Below are positions 32,081-39,053 of a DNA stretch of 44,843 nucleotides, piece by piece (the stretch's first letter is position 1; each line of letters starts with the position of its first letter). The notes under the pieces were generated by a model that was not told the DNA's origin, searched no databases, and saw only the letters and a list, made by a program, of their open reading frames with translations. Origin of the DNA: Opitutia bacterium (GTDB lineage: Bacteria; Verrucomicrobiota; Verrucomicrobiia; Opitutales; Opitutaceae); contig JACPIT010000012.1 of NCBI GenBank assembly GCA_016187945.1, positions 1 to 44,843 of the forward strand. Reading direction: 5' to 3'. Both the position numbers and the translations under genes were made by a program.

Positions 32081-32122
32081 ATGATTTGCGTCAAGGCGCC
32101 GGCGCCGATGATGCGCTAAGGT
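32081..32122 (+). promoter_or_regulatory. FNR/DNR-type box and -10 for the DUF2249-cupin pair
   Basis: ATGATTTGCGTCAA (32081-32094) matches the box with two changes and is followed by GGC. TAAGGT (32117-32122) begins 22 bases later, the same spacing as the other three promoters. The inferred start is near 32129, 17 bases before the ATG. Confidence 0.75.
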
Positions 32123-32145
32123 GACACCACTTTCCCACGACTCTC

Positions 32146-32385
32146 ATGAAACCGAAAACTTTCAAAGTCCTCGACGTTCGGCCGATCATCGCCGAGGGCA
32201 CCGAGCCGTTCAGCGCGATTCGCGAGCGCATCGACGCGCTCACGCCCGGCCACGGCCTCACCGTCGTCGCTCCGTTTTTGCCGGCGCCGCTCATCGAATT
32301 GCTCAAGAGCGAGGGCTTCGAATCGACCATGGAGCGCCGATCCGACGGCGCTTGGACCGTGAACTTCTGGAGGGAAAATTCATGA
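32146..32385 (+). CDS. DUF2249 domain protein
   Basis: This 79-residue protein has the DUF2249 pattern VLDVRPIIAEGTEPFSAIRE at the start, GHGLTVVAPFLPAPLIELL in the middle and WTVNFWR at the end. DUF2249 proteins are commonly found in anaerobic and nitrogen-oxide gene sets, with no firmly established reaction. It is the first gene after a DNR-type box, and its stop overlaps the cupin start (ATGA), so the two are translationally coupled. Confidence 0.85.
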   Translation: MKPKTFKVLDVRPIIAEGTEPFSAIRERIDALTPGHGLTVVAPFLPAPLIELLKSEGFESTMERRSDGAWTVNFWRENS

Positions 32386-32723
32386 AAGCTGTCCTCAACC
32401 ACGACACCCCGGGCATCGCCCCGCTCGCATTGCCCGACCGCGCACCCGATCACGGCATCGTCTCGCAGGCGCTGCTCACCGCGCCCGGGCTGCGCGTGAC
32501 GCTCTTTCGCTTCGCCGCGGGCCAGGAACTCTCGGAGCACACCAGTCCCGCGCGCGTGCTCGTGCAGGTGATGGCCGGCGAGTGCGAGTTCTCCGTCGCG
32601 GGCCAGCCGCGCACGATCCGACCGGGTGAATTGCTGCATCTGCCGCCGAGCGCGCCGCACGCGGTGAAGGCGGTGACGGAGCTGACGCTGATGGTGATCC
32701 AGGCGACGACGACGAAGCCGTAG
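32382..32723 (+). CDS. Small cupin-domain protein
   Basis: This is a 113-residue single-domain cupin. LFRFAAGQELSEHTSPARVL corresponds to motif 1 (with an EH pair as metal-ligand candidates), and RPGELLHLPPSAPHAVKA to motif 2 with the second His. No catalytic activity can be assigned. Such small cupins may bind a metal or act as sensors. The overlap with DUF2249 and shared DNR-type promoter suggest a joint role in nitrogen-oxide metabolism or stress. Confidence 0.85.
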   Translation: MKAVLNHDTPGIAPLALPDRAPDHGIVSQALLTAPGLRVTLFRFAAGQELSEHTSPARVLVQVMAGECEFSVAGQPRTIRPGELLHLPPSAPHAVKAVTELTLMVIQATTTKP

Positions 32724-32810
32724 CGCCGGTCTTTGACCGGCGGAAGACCGGCACGCACGCCGAACTCGCGCGCGAGGCTGCACGGGCCGCCGGTCGGAGA
32801 CCGGCGCTAC
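32717..32810. repeat. GTAG-type REP inverted pair (GCGCCGGTC family)
   Basis: GTAGCGCCGGTCTTTGACCG and CGGTCGGAGACCGGCGCTAC face each other about 50 bases apart. It is the same family as 5454-5524. It lies between the convergent cupin and phosphatase genes and overlaps the cupin stop. Confidence 0.8.
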
Positions 32811-32811
32811 C

Positions 32812-33465
32812 TCAAACCTCCCGCGCGTGCTCGCGATAGACCGCGCGCAGGCCGCGCTCGCCGGCGCGGAAGGTCACGCCGTCGAGGAACGTCAGCCAGC
32901 CGGCGTCCTCGTGGCGCACGCCGACGAGGTGCTCGCGCAGGATGATGATGTTCCAATCGTGCGAGACGTGGAGGTCGAGCGAGCCGGGCGCGGCGGCGGC
33001 GAGTTGCGCGCGCACGAAATCGAGTTTTAGCGCCGCGAGTGCCGGAATGGGGTCGATCACGGCCGGCGGCACCCGGCCTTCGAACCACAGGCGCACGAAG
33101 TGTTCGCCGTGCTGCACGGTCAGGCGGCCGGCTTCCGCGAGATCGCGGATGTAGTCGATGCCGAGCGCCGGATGCGCGCCGACCAACTCGACGCTTCCGC
33201 CGGCAACCTGCACGCCGCGCGCGATGCACTCGGCCGTTTGCTGGCAGCGTTTCACCGGGCTGTGGAAGAGCCGCACGCGAGAAAAACTCCCGAGCTGCGC
33301 GCCGAACGCCTCGGCTGCCGCGCAGCCATCGGTCGTCAGCTCGGCGATTTCCGGGCGCTGCGGATCGGCGATCGGGTGGCGGGCGGCGTGACGCATCACG
33401 GCCGCCACCGGCCGGCCGGCGCGCGCCTCGGCGTGCAACGTTGCCAGAAGTTCTTCTCCACGCAT
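32812..33465 (-). CDS. Histidine phosphatase superfamily protein
   Basis: This 217-residue protein has AVMRHAARHPI near residue 22, the RHG-like motif in which His26 would be the phosphorylated nucleophile. SPVKRCQQTAECI follows (the Arg of the phosphate pocket), and LHVSHDWNIIILREH carries the second catalytic His. The third residue after RH is Ala rather than Gly, a tolerated variation. The substrate cannot be predicted. I start it at the ATG at 33465. An in-frame extension to 33963 runs through intergenic sequence and into the divergent regulator gene, so it is rejected. Confidence 0.8.
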   Translation of the reverse strand: MRGEELLATLHAEARAGRPVAAVMRHAARHPIADPQRPEIAELTTDGCAAAEAFGAQLGSFSRVRLFHSPVKRCQQTAECIARGVQVAGGSVELVGAHPALGIDYIRDLAEAGRLTVQHGEHFVRLWFEGRVPPAVIDPIPALAALKLDFVRAQLAAAAPGSLDLHVSHDWNIIILREHLVGVRHEDAGWLTFLDGVTFRAGERGLRAVYREHAREV

Positions 33466-33626
33466 CGCGTCAGTGAGCAGCGGCGGTGCGCGAAGCGTCA
33501 AGACAGGTTCTGAGGCGCGGCATCGTTCGCCGCGACCAGGTGGGTTGATTGCTGGCGGGCGGCTAGAGAATGCCCGGTCGCGAAAGCCGCGCAGCGGGCG
33601 CGCGACTGAATGGGTGCGCAAGCCGA

Positions 33627-33651
33627 CAGCCTCCTCACGTCGGCTGCTACG
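33627..33651. repeat. Single GTAGCAGCC-family REP arm
   Basis: CAGCCTCCTCACGTCGGCTG and then CTACG is a lone arm of the family seen as a pair at 15451-15510. It lies in the divergent spacer before the Crp/Fnr gene. Confidence 0.6.
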
Positions 33652-33708
33652 AAGACAGCGTCTCGATCGGGTTTGCTCGCGGCGCGAGATCGCGCAGATT
33701 TGCGGCCG

Positions 33709-34431
33709 ATGCCGACCACGACTCCACGCCCCGCCGACCTCAAGCTCACCGGCCTCATCGGCACGTTGCGCTGCGCGCAGTTGTTCAGCGGGCTGTCCGG
33801 CGAGGATCTGACGACGATCGCGAGTTTCACGCAGACCGTGACGCTCGCGAAAGACGATTATCTGTTTCACGAGGGCGAGCCCTCGCGCGGCTGCTACCTC
33901 GTGCAAAGCGGCGCGATCAACGTCCACCGCGTCAACGCCGCCGGCAAGGAGCAGGTCATCCACGTGTTTCGCCCCGGCGAATCGATGGCGGAGGCGTCAC
34001 TCGCCTCGCCGACCGGCTATCCGGCGAACGCGCGCGCCGTCGAGCCGAGCGCGGTGCTCTTGATTCCCAAAGCGCCGCTGCTGGAGCTGATCGGGCGTCG
34101 ACCGGACCTCGCGTTGCGCATGCTCGGTTCGATGAGCGTGCACCTGCGCGTGCTGGTCGGCATGCTCGACGACCTGACGCTCAAGGATGTGGAGACGCGC
34201 CTGCTGAACTGGCTGGTGAAACACGCGCGCGACGCGAAGGACGGTGTCATTCAGCTGCGCGGCACGAAGCGCGTGCTCGCCGCGGAACTCGGCACGAGCA
34301 GCGAAACGCTCTCGCGCACGCTCGCCCGCCTGCGCGACCAGCAGCTCATCACGGTCGAGGCGAAGAGCATCGCGGTGCACGACGCCGCGAAGCTGGCGGC
34401 GATGCTGCGGCACAATCTGGGCGAGGAGTAG
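33709..34431 (+). CDS. Crp/Fnr-family regulator, DNR-like (no Fe-S cysteine set)
   Basis: This is a 240-residue protein. The N-terminal cyclic-nucleotide-binding-type barrel (about 22-125) has LFHEGEPSRGCYLVQSGAIN and VFRPGESMAEASL. A dimerisation helix follows, and then the winged HTH (about 160-235). The recognition helix GTSSETLSRTLARL carries E199-x-x-S202-R203, the pattern that reads TTGA half sites in FNR/DNR/NNR proteins. Only two Cys are present (22 and 62), so an FNR [4Fe-4S] sensor is unlikely and a DNR-like NO sensor is more plausible. It is the natural candidate for the four boxes upstream. The ATG at 33709 is chosen because the upstream extension covers a REP arm. Confidence 0.88.
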   Translation: MPTTTPRPADLKLTGLIGTLRCAQLFSGLSGEDLTTIASFTQTVTLAKDDYLFHEGEPSRGCYLVQSGAINVHRVNAAGKEQVIHVFRPGESMAEASLASPTGYPANARAVEPSAVLLIPKAPLLELIGRRPDLALRMLGSMSVHLRVLVGMLDDLTLKDVETRLLNWLVKHARDAKDGVIQLRGTKRVLAAELGTSSETLSRTLARLRDQQLITVEAKSIAVHDAAKLAAMLRHNLGEE

Positions 34432-34434
34432 CCG

Positions 34435-34653
34435 TTACTCGAACAATAGAAACCCGGCCGCCGCGACGCCTGAAAGCGCGCAGAGGATACCGAGAATCGA
34501 AATCGCACGACTCCACTTTGCGATCAGGGTCCGCTGTTCCTCGGTCTTTTCGCTGAGATCGCATCGACCGGTTCCGATTCTCCAGAGATACACTCCCAGA
34601 GTGACCGGGATCACGCTTTGAGTGACGAGAGCGATCCAAAAGGCGAGGGTCAT
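34435..34653 (-). CDS. Small two-helix membrane protein
   Basis: This is a 72-residue protein with two hydrophobic helices (FWIALVTQSVIPVTLGVYLW and ISILGILCALSGVAAAGFLL) joined by a charged cytoplasmic or external loop (GRCDLSEKTEEQRTLIAKW). There is no family I recognise. It is convergent with the Crp/Fnr gene, with 3 bases between the stops. The composition is less GC-rich than its neighbours, but the clear two-helix design argues for a real gene. Confidence 0.6.
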   Translation of the reverse strand: MTLAFWIALVTQSVIPVTLGVYLWRIGTGRCDLSEKTEEQRTLIAKWSRAISILGILCALSGVAAAGFLLFE

Positions 34654-34981
34654 ATCGGCGCGACAGTGTCGGTTTTCATTCGTGAGTGAAGCGGAAAGGA
34701 ACGGAACATGGAGGACTCGGCTCCAGCCGAGTCGCTCGACATTCGCGGCGTGATAACACGGGTGCGGCGCGGCAGGAGAGGTGCCCTCCAGAAAGGCGTT
34801 GCCGGCGGATTTTCACGGCCGGGTCGTCTTCTCGATGGGTTCGCTCTCGCAACGCGCGATGCGTGCGGTAGGGCCGGCTTCAGCGGGCCCGTCGAAATCC
34901 CAATCGCCCGCCGCATCCGCGAGCATCGCCGCACTTGGGCCGGCTGAAGCCGGCCCTACCGCGATCCGCACGCGGTGTCGC
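34654..34981. other. 328-bp gene-free region with REP elements
   Basis: It contains a hairpin GAGGACTCGGCTCCAGCCGA at about 34711-34733 with a matching GCCCTCC near 34790, and the GTAG-type REP pair 34868-34959. It separates the small membrane protein gene and the end of the ribonucleotide reductase gene. No credible coding frame is present. Confidence 0.6.
34868..34959. repeat. GTAG-type REP inverted pair (GGGCCGGCTTCAG family)
   Basis: GTAGGGCCGGCTTCAGCGGG and GGCTGAAGCCGGCCCTAC face each other about 50 bases apart. It lies just beyond the stop of the ribonucleotide reductase gene. Confidence 0.78.
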
Positions 34982-37468
34982 TTACGTCAACTCGCAAGCG
35001 CCGCCTGCGCAGGCGACGATCTCCTTCAACTTCGTCTCGTCGGTGTGCTCGATCAGCTCGGTGTAGTTCACCGGAGTGTAGCGGAGGCGGTTCCACTTCG
35101 CGACGTCGTCCTCGGTCGTCACCGCCTCGCGCGGGGCCTGCGGGTAGCGTTTGTCGCCGTCGTGGCCGAGCAGCGAGACGCCGGTGAAGTGCTCGCGGTG
35201 TTTCCAGATGAAGTCGGCAACCGCGCTCCACTCGTCGTTCTTCACCGTGCAGGTGTTGGAGACGTTGTGGTGCAGGCCGGGCGAACGCGAGAGCGGCGCC
35301 TCGCCGTTGAGCACCCAGTGTTGCTGCACGAGCTGGACGAAGTGCAGGAAGTCCACCGCGCCGATCTCGTCACGCAGGATGGCGTGCGCCGGCGCTTCGA
35401 CGGCGAACGTGATCACGTCGTCTGTCTCGGGGCGATAGACCGACGATTCGGTCATGTGCGGATTGAGGTCGCGAAAATGCCGGTAGATCGGGTCCTTGCG
35501 GTTCGCCTGCACGCGGCGGAAGTAGTGCCGCGCGTGGTGCGGGTGGATGCCGGAAGCGGCACCGAGCAGGAGTGACGCCGTGCCTTCCGGTTTCACGCAG
35601 GTAACGCGCGCCGCCGGACGGATGCCGATGACTTTCGCGACGATCTGGTTCGCCGCGCGGCAAAGGCGGGCGCCGCGCTCGAGCACCTCGGGATTGAAGA
35701 GGATTTCCGGGTTGTCCATGAACCCGCAAATCGAGACGCCGAGCAGCGCGTCGCGCTCGTTGAGGTAGCGCGAGACGGGCCCGAGATACGGAATGTGCGT
35801 GTAGGAGGCCTGGAGCGTGCCGATGACCGCGGCTTGAATGCAGGCGACGAGGAAATCGTCGACCGTCTGCAGCGCGGCGCCGTTGATCGTGCTGAGATTG
35901 CACATCTGCCAGCCGGAGAGGCGCGTGCCGGGCTCGACGGAGCCGGTGTAGCCGAGAGCGCGGAGAGCAGCGACTTCGACCTCGTCGTCGAGTTCGCCCT
36001 TGATGACCGGATGCAGGCCGATTTCGCAGCAGGGATTGCAGCCGTAGTCGGGATGATCGGCGAAATAGAAGCCCGGCTCGCCAAATTCCTTTTGCGCAAC
36101 GAAGAGGCGGCGGAAGAGCGTGTCGTCCTGCGCGAGGCGCGGGAGCACGGCGGAGTTGTTCGAGGCGGAACGCTGCGGGTGCTTCTCGAACCAGTTGCCG
36201 GTCTTCGCGGACATCATCTCCTCGTCGTCGGGGGAGAAGAGGCAGATCGTGGCCGAGCGGCGGATGCCGCCGCTGAGCACGGCGCGCGCGGTGAACATGC
36301 AGATGTCGTAGACCTCGATCGGGCGGAGCTTGCGGCCCGACGCGGCGGTGAGCACGGCATCGACGTCGATCAGCGCGGCCTTGAGCGGCAGATGGCCGGG
36401 GGCCTTGCCGCCAGCGGTGACGAGCGCCGCGCCGCGCGGACGGATTTTCGAGAAGTTGAACTCGGCCTTGAAGCGCTCGAAGTGGCTGCGCAGGAGGAAA
36501 TGCAGCGCGTCCGACCAGCCTTCGATCGTGTCCTCGATCGTGAAATGTTCGACCGGCAGCTCCATCTCCTCGCCGCGCACGGACAAGGCCGGGAGCATGT
36601 CGACGTGGTGCTTTTGCACCGAGAAGCCGCAGCCGGTGCCCGCGAGGAGCAGGAAGAAGTATTCGCGGAAGAACTCGACGCGGTCGATCGGGCTGAACGA
36701 GCAATTGAAGAGGCGCGCGTGGTTCTTAAGGATCGCGTCGCCGCCGAACTGCAGCGAACGCATCGAGGGCAGCACGCGCTTCATGGCCACGGCGCCGAAC
36801 GCACGGTGAATCGCATCCTGCAGCGTGCCGCCGGCGAGCCATTCGGCGAGGAAACGGCGGTCGCCGGGCGCGGCGGGGGAATCTTCGGTCGGCGCAGGGA
36901 TCCTCTGCGTGAGCCGATCCTTGAAATGCTCGAGATGCATCGCCATCACGCGGCGCGCCGCTTCGGGGAACGACTCGCGACGGCCGAGATCGCGGCGGTA
37001 GCGGGCGTATTTCGCGGTGGCGATGTAATCGCTGAGGCCGTTCTCGGTGTAGTGATTGAGGCGGTTGGCGGATTTCTTCGCGCGGTAGATGATGTAGCTG
37101 CGCGCGACTTCCCACTCGCCGTCGGCGGCGATGGCCTTTTCGACGGTGTCCTGGACCTCCTCGATCGACGGATGGCGGCCCTGGCGGTAGACGAGTTCGA
37201 TCATGCGGCCGACGCGCGCCGCAATCGCTGAGCAGCGCGCGAAAGTGTCGGCATCGAGTCCGTAGCGGGCGTCGACGTCGTTGCGCGCGGGATTTTCGAC
37301 GGCGCCGTTCTTCACTTCGAAGAACGCGAGCGCGACGGCGCGGGTGACCTTGGCGAGATCCCAGGGCGAGGTGGTGCCGTCGCGTTTGACGACACGGCGA
37401 TCGGCCGGAGCGATCGCGGACACGTGGTGACGAGCGGAAAAACGAGCCAGCAAAGTTGCAGCAGTCAT
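34982..37468 (-). CDS. nrdJ: Class II (adenosylcobalamin-dependent) ribonucleotide reductase
   Basis: This is an 828-residue protein. An ATP-cone lies at the N terminus (VVKRDGTTSPWDLAKVTRAV). The catalytic barrel has LFNCSFSPID, AGTGCGFSVQKHH, NPCCEIGL, QMCNLSTING and VTCVKPEGTASLLLGAASGI, and the tail CAGGACELT (Cys820, Cys825) is the redox-active pair that re-reduces the site. The pattern matches the adenosylcobalamin-dependent reductases, which work with or without oxygen and need no radical-generating partner gene. None is present next to it. This suits a facultative anaerobe. No cobalamin riboswitch is apparent upstream. It is transcribed alone. Confidence 0.88.
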   Translation of the reverse strand: MTAATLLARFSARHHVSAIAPADRRVVKRDGTTSPWDLAKVTRAVALAFFEVKNGAVENPARNDVDARYGLDADTFARCSAIAARVGRMIELVYRQGRHPSIEEVQDTVEKAIAADGEWEVARSYIIYRAKKSANRLNHYTENGLSDYIATAKYARYRRDLGRRESFPEAARRVMAMHLEHFKDRLTQRIPAPTEDSPAAPGDRRFLAEWLAGGTLQDAIHRAFGAVAMKRVLPSMRSLQFGGDAILKNHARLFNCSFSPIDRVEFFREYFFLLLAGTGCGFSVQKHHVDMLPALSVRGEEMELPVEHFTIEDTIEGWSDALHFLLRSHFERFKAEFNFSKIRPRGAALVTAGGKAPGHLPLKAALIDVDAVLTAASGRKLRPIEVYDICMFTARAVLSGGIRRSATICLFSPDDEEMMSAKTGNWFEKHPQRSASNNSAVLPRLAQDDTLFRRLFVAQKEFGEPGFYFADHPDYGCNPCCEIGLHPVIKGELDDEVEVAALRALGYTGSVEPGTRLSGWQMCNLSTINGAALQTVDDFLVACIQAAVIGTLQASYTHIPYLGPVSRYLNERDALLGVSICGFMDNPEILFNPEVLERGARLCRAANQIVAKVIGIRPAARVTCVKPEGTASLLLGAASGIHPHHARHYFRRVQANRKDPIYRHFRDLNPHMTESSVYRPETDDVITFAVEAPAHAILRDEIGAVDFLHFVQLVQQHWVLNGEAPLSRSPGLHHNVSNTCTVKNDEWSAVADFIWKHREHFTGVSLLGHDGDKRYPQAPREAVTTEDDVAKWNRLRYTPVNYTELIEHTDETKLKEIVACAGGACELT

Positions 37469-37584
37469 AGCGGTGGAGCGGGGAAAGCTGCGGATAATAT
37501 CGATGCGAACGCGCGCGCGCTAACCATCGGTTGCGAAATGTCGCGACTGACGCAGAAAAAATTCTTTCGCGCCGTTTGCGTCGA

Positions 37585-37602
37585 AAAATTTTGCAAAATT
37601 TT
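37585..37602. promoter_or_regulatory. Perfect AT-rich palindrome upstream of nrdJ
   Basis: AAAATTTTGCAAAATTTT is an exact 18-bp palindrome about 117 bases before the nrdJ start, in a locally AT-rich stretch (37551-37630). It could be an operator or an upstream promoter element. It does not resemble the NrdR box. Confidence 0.35.
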
Positions 37603-37630
37603 CGGCGGTCTGTTCGCCAAGTGAATTTTT

Positions 37631-37740
37631 CTCAGCTCTCAGCTCTCAGCTCTCAGCTCTCAGCTCTCAGCTCTCAGCTCTCAGCTCTCAGCTCTCAGCT
37701 CTCAGCTCTCAGCTCTCAGCTCTCAGCTCTCAGCTCTCAG
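37631..37740. repeat. Tandem heptamer array (CTCAGCT, about 15.7 copies)
   Basis: It is a perfectly regular 110-base run of a 7-bp unit, without a single substitution that I can see. It lies between nrdJ and the 3' end of the next minus-strand gene, outside any credible gene. A degenerate relative (CTCTCAACTCTCAGCTCT) occurs at 8171-8189 before the PAS/LuxR-type gene. The purity suggests recent slippage, so copy number is likely to vary between strains. Confidence 0.95.
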
Positions 37741-37744
37741 CCAT

Positions 37745-38053
37745 CTACGCCCAGCGCAACAGCACCGCTTGCACCGCGAGCGCGAGCACGACCGCGTAGC
37801 CGGCAACGAAGCCGAACGACACCGCATCCCAGCGCCCGAACCAATCGCGCACGCGAGCCGCGCGGAGCGCGCCATACCAACCGAGCCAGAAAACTCCCGC
37901 GGCCGGCGGCACCGCGAACGCGATCTGCGTTTCGAACGCCCGCCCGAGCAACACGAACGCCGCCGCAAACGCCACGGCGTGCCCCGCGCCCTCATGCGCA
38001 CCGACGCGCCGCAGTGGCGGCGTGCGTGTGAGGGTGATGGTCTCGTCGTCCAT
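37745..38053 (-). CDS. Small multi-helix membrane protein
   Basis: This 102-residue protein has three or four hydrophobic segments (GHAVAFAAAFVLLGRAFETQ, VPPAAGVFWLGWYGALRAA, VSFGFVAGYAVVLALAVQAV). There is no family I recognise. The stop lies 4 bases from the heptamer array. Strong hydrophobic periodicity and an ATG start favour a real gene. Confidence 0.6.
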   Translation of the reverse strand: MDDETITLTRTPPLRRVGAHEGAGHAVAFAAAFVLLGRAFETQIAFAVPPAAGVFWLGWYGALRAARVRDWFGRWDAVSFGFVAGYAVVLALAVQAVLLRWA

Positions 38054-38162
38054 GCGCGGGAGAATAGCGCGCGCCGCGAGCGCGAGCCATACGCAGGGCT
38101 GCGTAGGAGCGCGAACGAAAACCGTTCAACACAGAGAGCGCCGAGACAACGGACCTCGTAGT

Positions 38163-38639
38163 TCAGAGCGGTGCGGCCGCTTCGATCGACAGAATTCGCT
38201 TCACCTCGGCGTCGTAAACGACCGTGAAGGACAGTTTCCCGCCGCCGAACGGCTTCAAGCGCAGGTTCCCAGGACGCGCGTTTTCTTGCCGTAAATCCTC
38301 GAGGCTCTGTTGCGACAGGTGAGTTCCCTCACCGACGATCGTTCGGCGGCCATCAAGCACGGTCCCGTAATACCGCACGCCATATTCGGACAATTTCGCG
38401 CGCTCCATCCCGACTACACGCGAGTCCGTCGAGCCGATCAAACGCGCCATTTCTTTCTCCAAGCCTCGCACGTCCTCCTCAGTCGGTCGCCAGTAATTGG
38501 AGACGATCGCAAGCTCGCGATCTAGGATCACATGTCCCGCCGACGGTTGCAGTTTGATCGTGGAACAACCGGCAAGCGGAAGCCAAACTAGGAGCAAGCA
38601 ACGCCACGGCGATCGCGCGAGATTCGTCATTCTAGGCAA
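38163..38639 (-). CDS. Uncharacterised lipoprotein
   Basis: This 158-residue protein has a lipoprotein signal: basic start, hydrophobic core (CLLLVWLPLAG) and lipobox LAGC, so it would be lipid-anchored in the envelope. The mature part is a small alpha/beta domain (RELAIVSNYWRPTEEDVRGL, KLSFTVVYDAEVKRILSIE) of no family I recognise. DNA composition is less GC-rich than the neighbours. An internal ATG four codons on (MTNLARSP) is an alternative start. Confidence 0.65.
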   Translation of the reverse strand: MPRMTNLARSPWRCLLLVWLPLAGCSTIKLQPSAGHVILDRELAIVSNYWRPTEEDVRGLEKEMARLIGSTDSRVVGMERAKLSEYGVRYYGTVLDGRRTIVGEGTHLSQQSLEDLRQENARPGNLRLKPFGGGKLSFTVVYDAEVKRILSIEAAAPL

Positions 38640-38816
38640 AACATCGATTCGTCTCGGCGAAAACCTCGCCGCGGGTGGCCCGGCGGTGACGGAGCCAGAA
38701 ACGGTTCAGCGGCTCAAGGCGGAACGCGGCGTGACGGTTCGAGGTGGGCGCCGGCGTCCCGACGGCACCTGCGAAGGTCGCGCGTGCTGCGCTCGAAGAT
38801 TTATCTTTGCCACGGA

Positions 38817-38906
38817 TGGCACGGATCGGGGCGGATTCCACGGATGCCGCATCGTTCACGATCCGTCATCCGGGCAATCCGTCTGCATCCGGGTAATCCG
38901 TGGTAA
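38817..38906. repeat. Inverted repeat TTGCCACGGAT…ATCCGTGGTAA
   Basis: The outer arms pair, and the interior is made of repeated ACGGAT/ATCCG words. This is similar in style to other intergenic patches in the window. Confidence 0.55.
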
Positions 38907-38982
38907 AAAACAAACTCTCACCGGCGGCGCGGCGAGCGCAGCAATCGCTGCGACTCGGCGTTGCTTCGCGAGCGGGAGTCTC

Positions 38983-39010
38983 GAGCGCGTTGGGGTCAAC
39001 GCGCTCCACC
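38983..39010. repeat. Single GCGTTGACC-family arm (copy d)
   Basis: GAGCGCGTTGGGGTCAACGC followed by GCTCCACC is one arm of the family that forms pairs at 20337, 23856 and 25358. Confidence 0.75.
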
Positions 39011-39053
39011 TCGGCGAATCCGCCTTTCCGCCTCTGTCCTCTGTCCTCCGAAA

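Larger units (their letters stand above)
38640..39053. other. 414-bp gene-free region with repeats
   Basis: It holds an inverted pair TTGCCACGGATGG…ATCCGTGGTAA with several CGGAT words inside (38817-38906) and a single GCGTTGACC-family arm (38983-39010). No credible coding frame is present. Confidence 0.6.

Noticed and set aside
29782-32094. 770-codon minus-strand frame opposite the cytochrome b fusion
   Set aside because: It has no domain and is Arg/Ala/Glu-rich throughout. The plus strand shows heme and iron-sulfur ligands at the proper spacing.
33466-33963. N-terminal extension of the histidine phosphatase gene
   Set aside because: The extension overlaps the divergent Crp/Fnr gene and contains a REP arm. 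The family core begins right after the ATG at 33465.
37631-37740. CRISPR array
   Set aside because: It is a pure 7-bp tandem repeat with no spacers. No other array with regular spacers is visible, and no cas genes are present.
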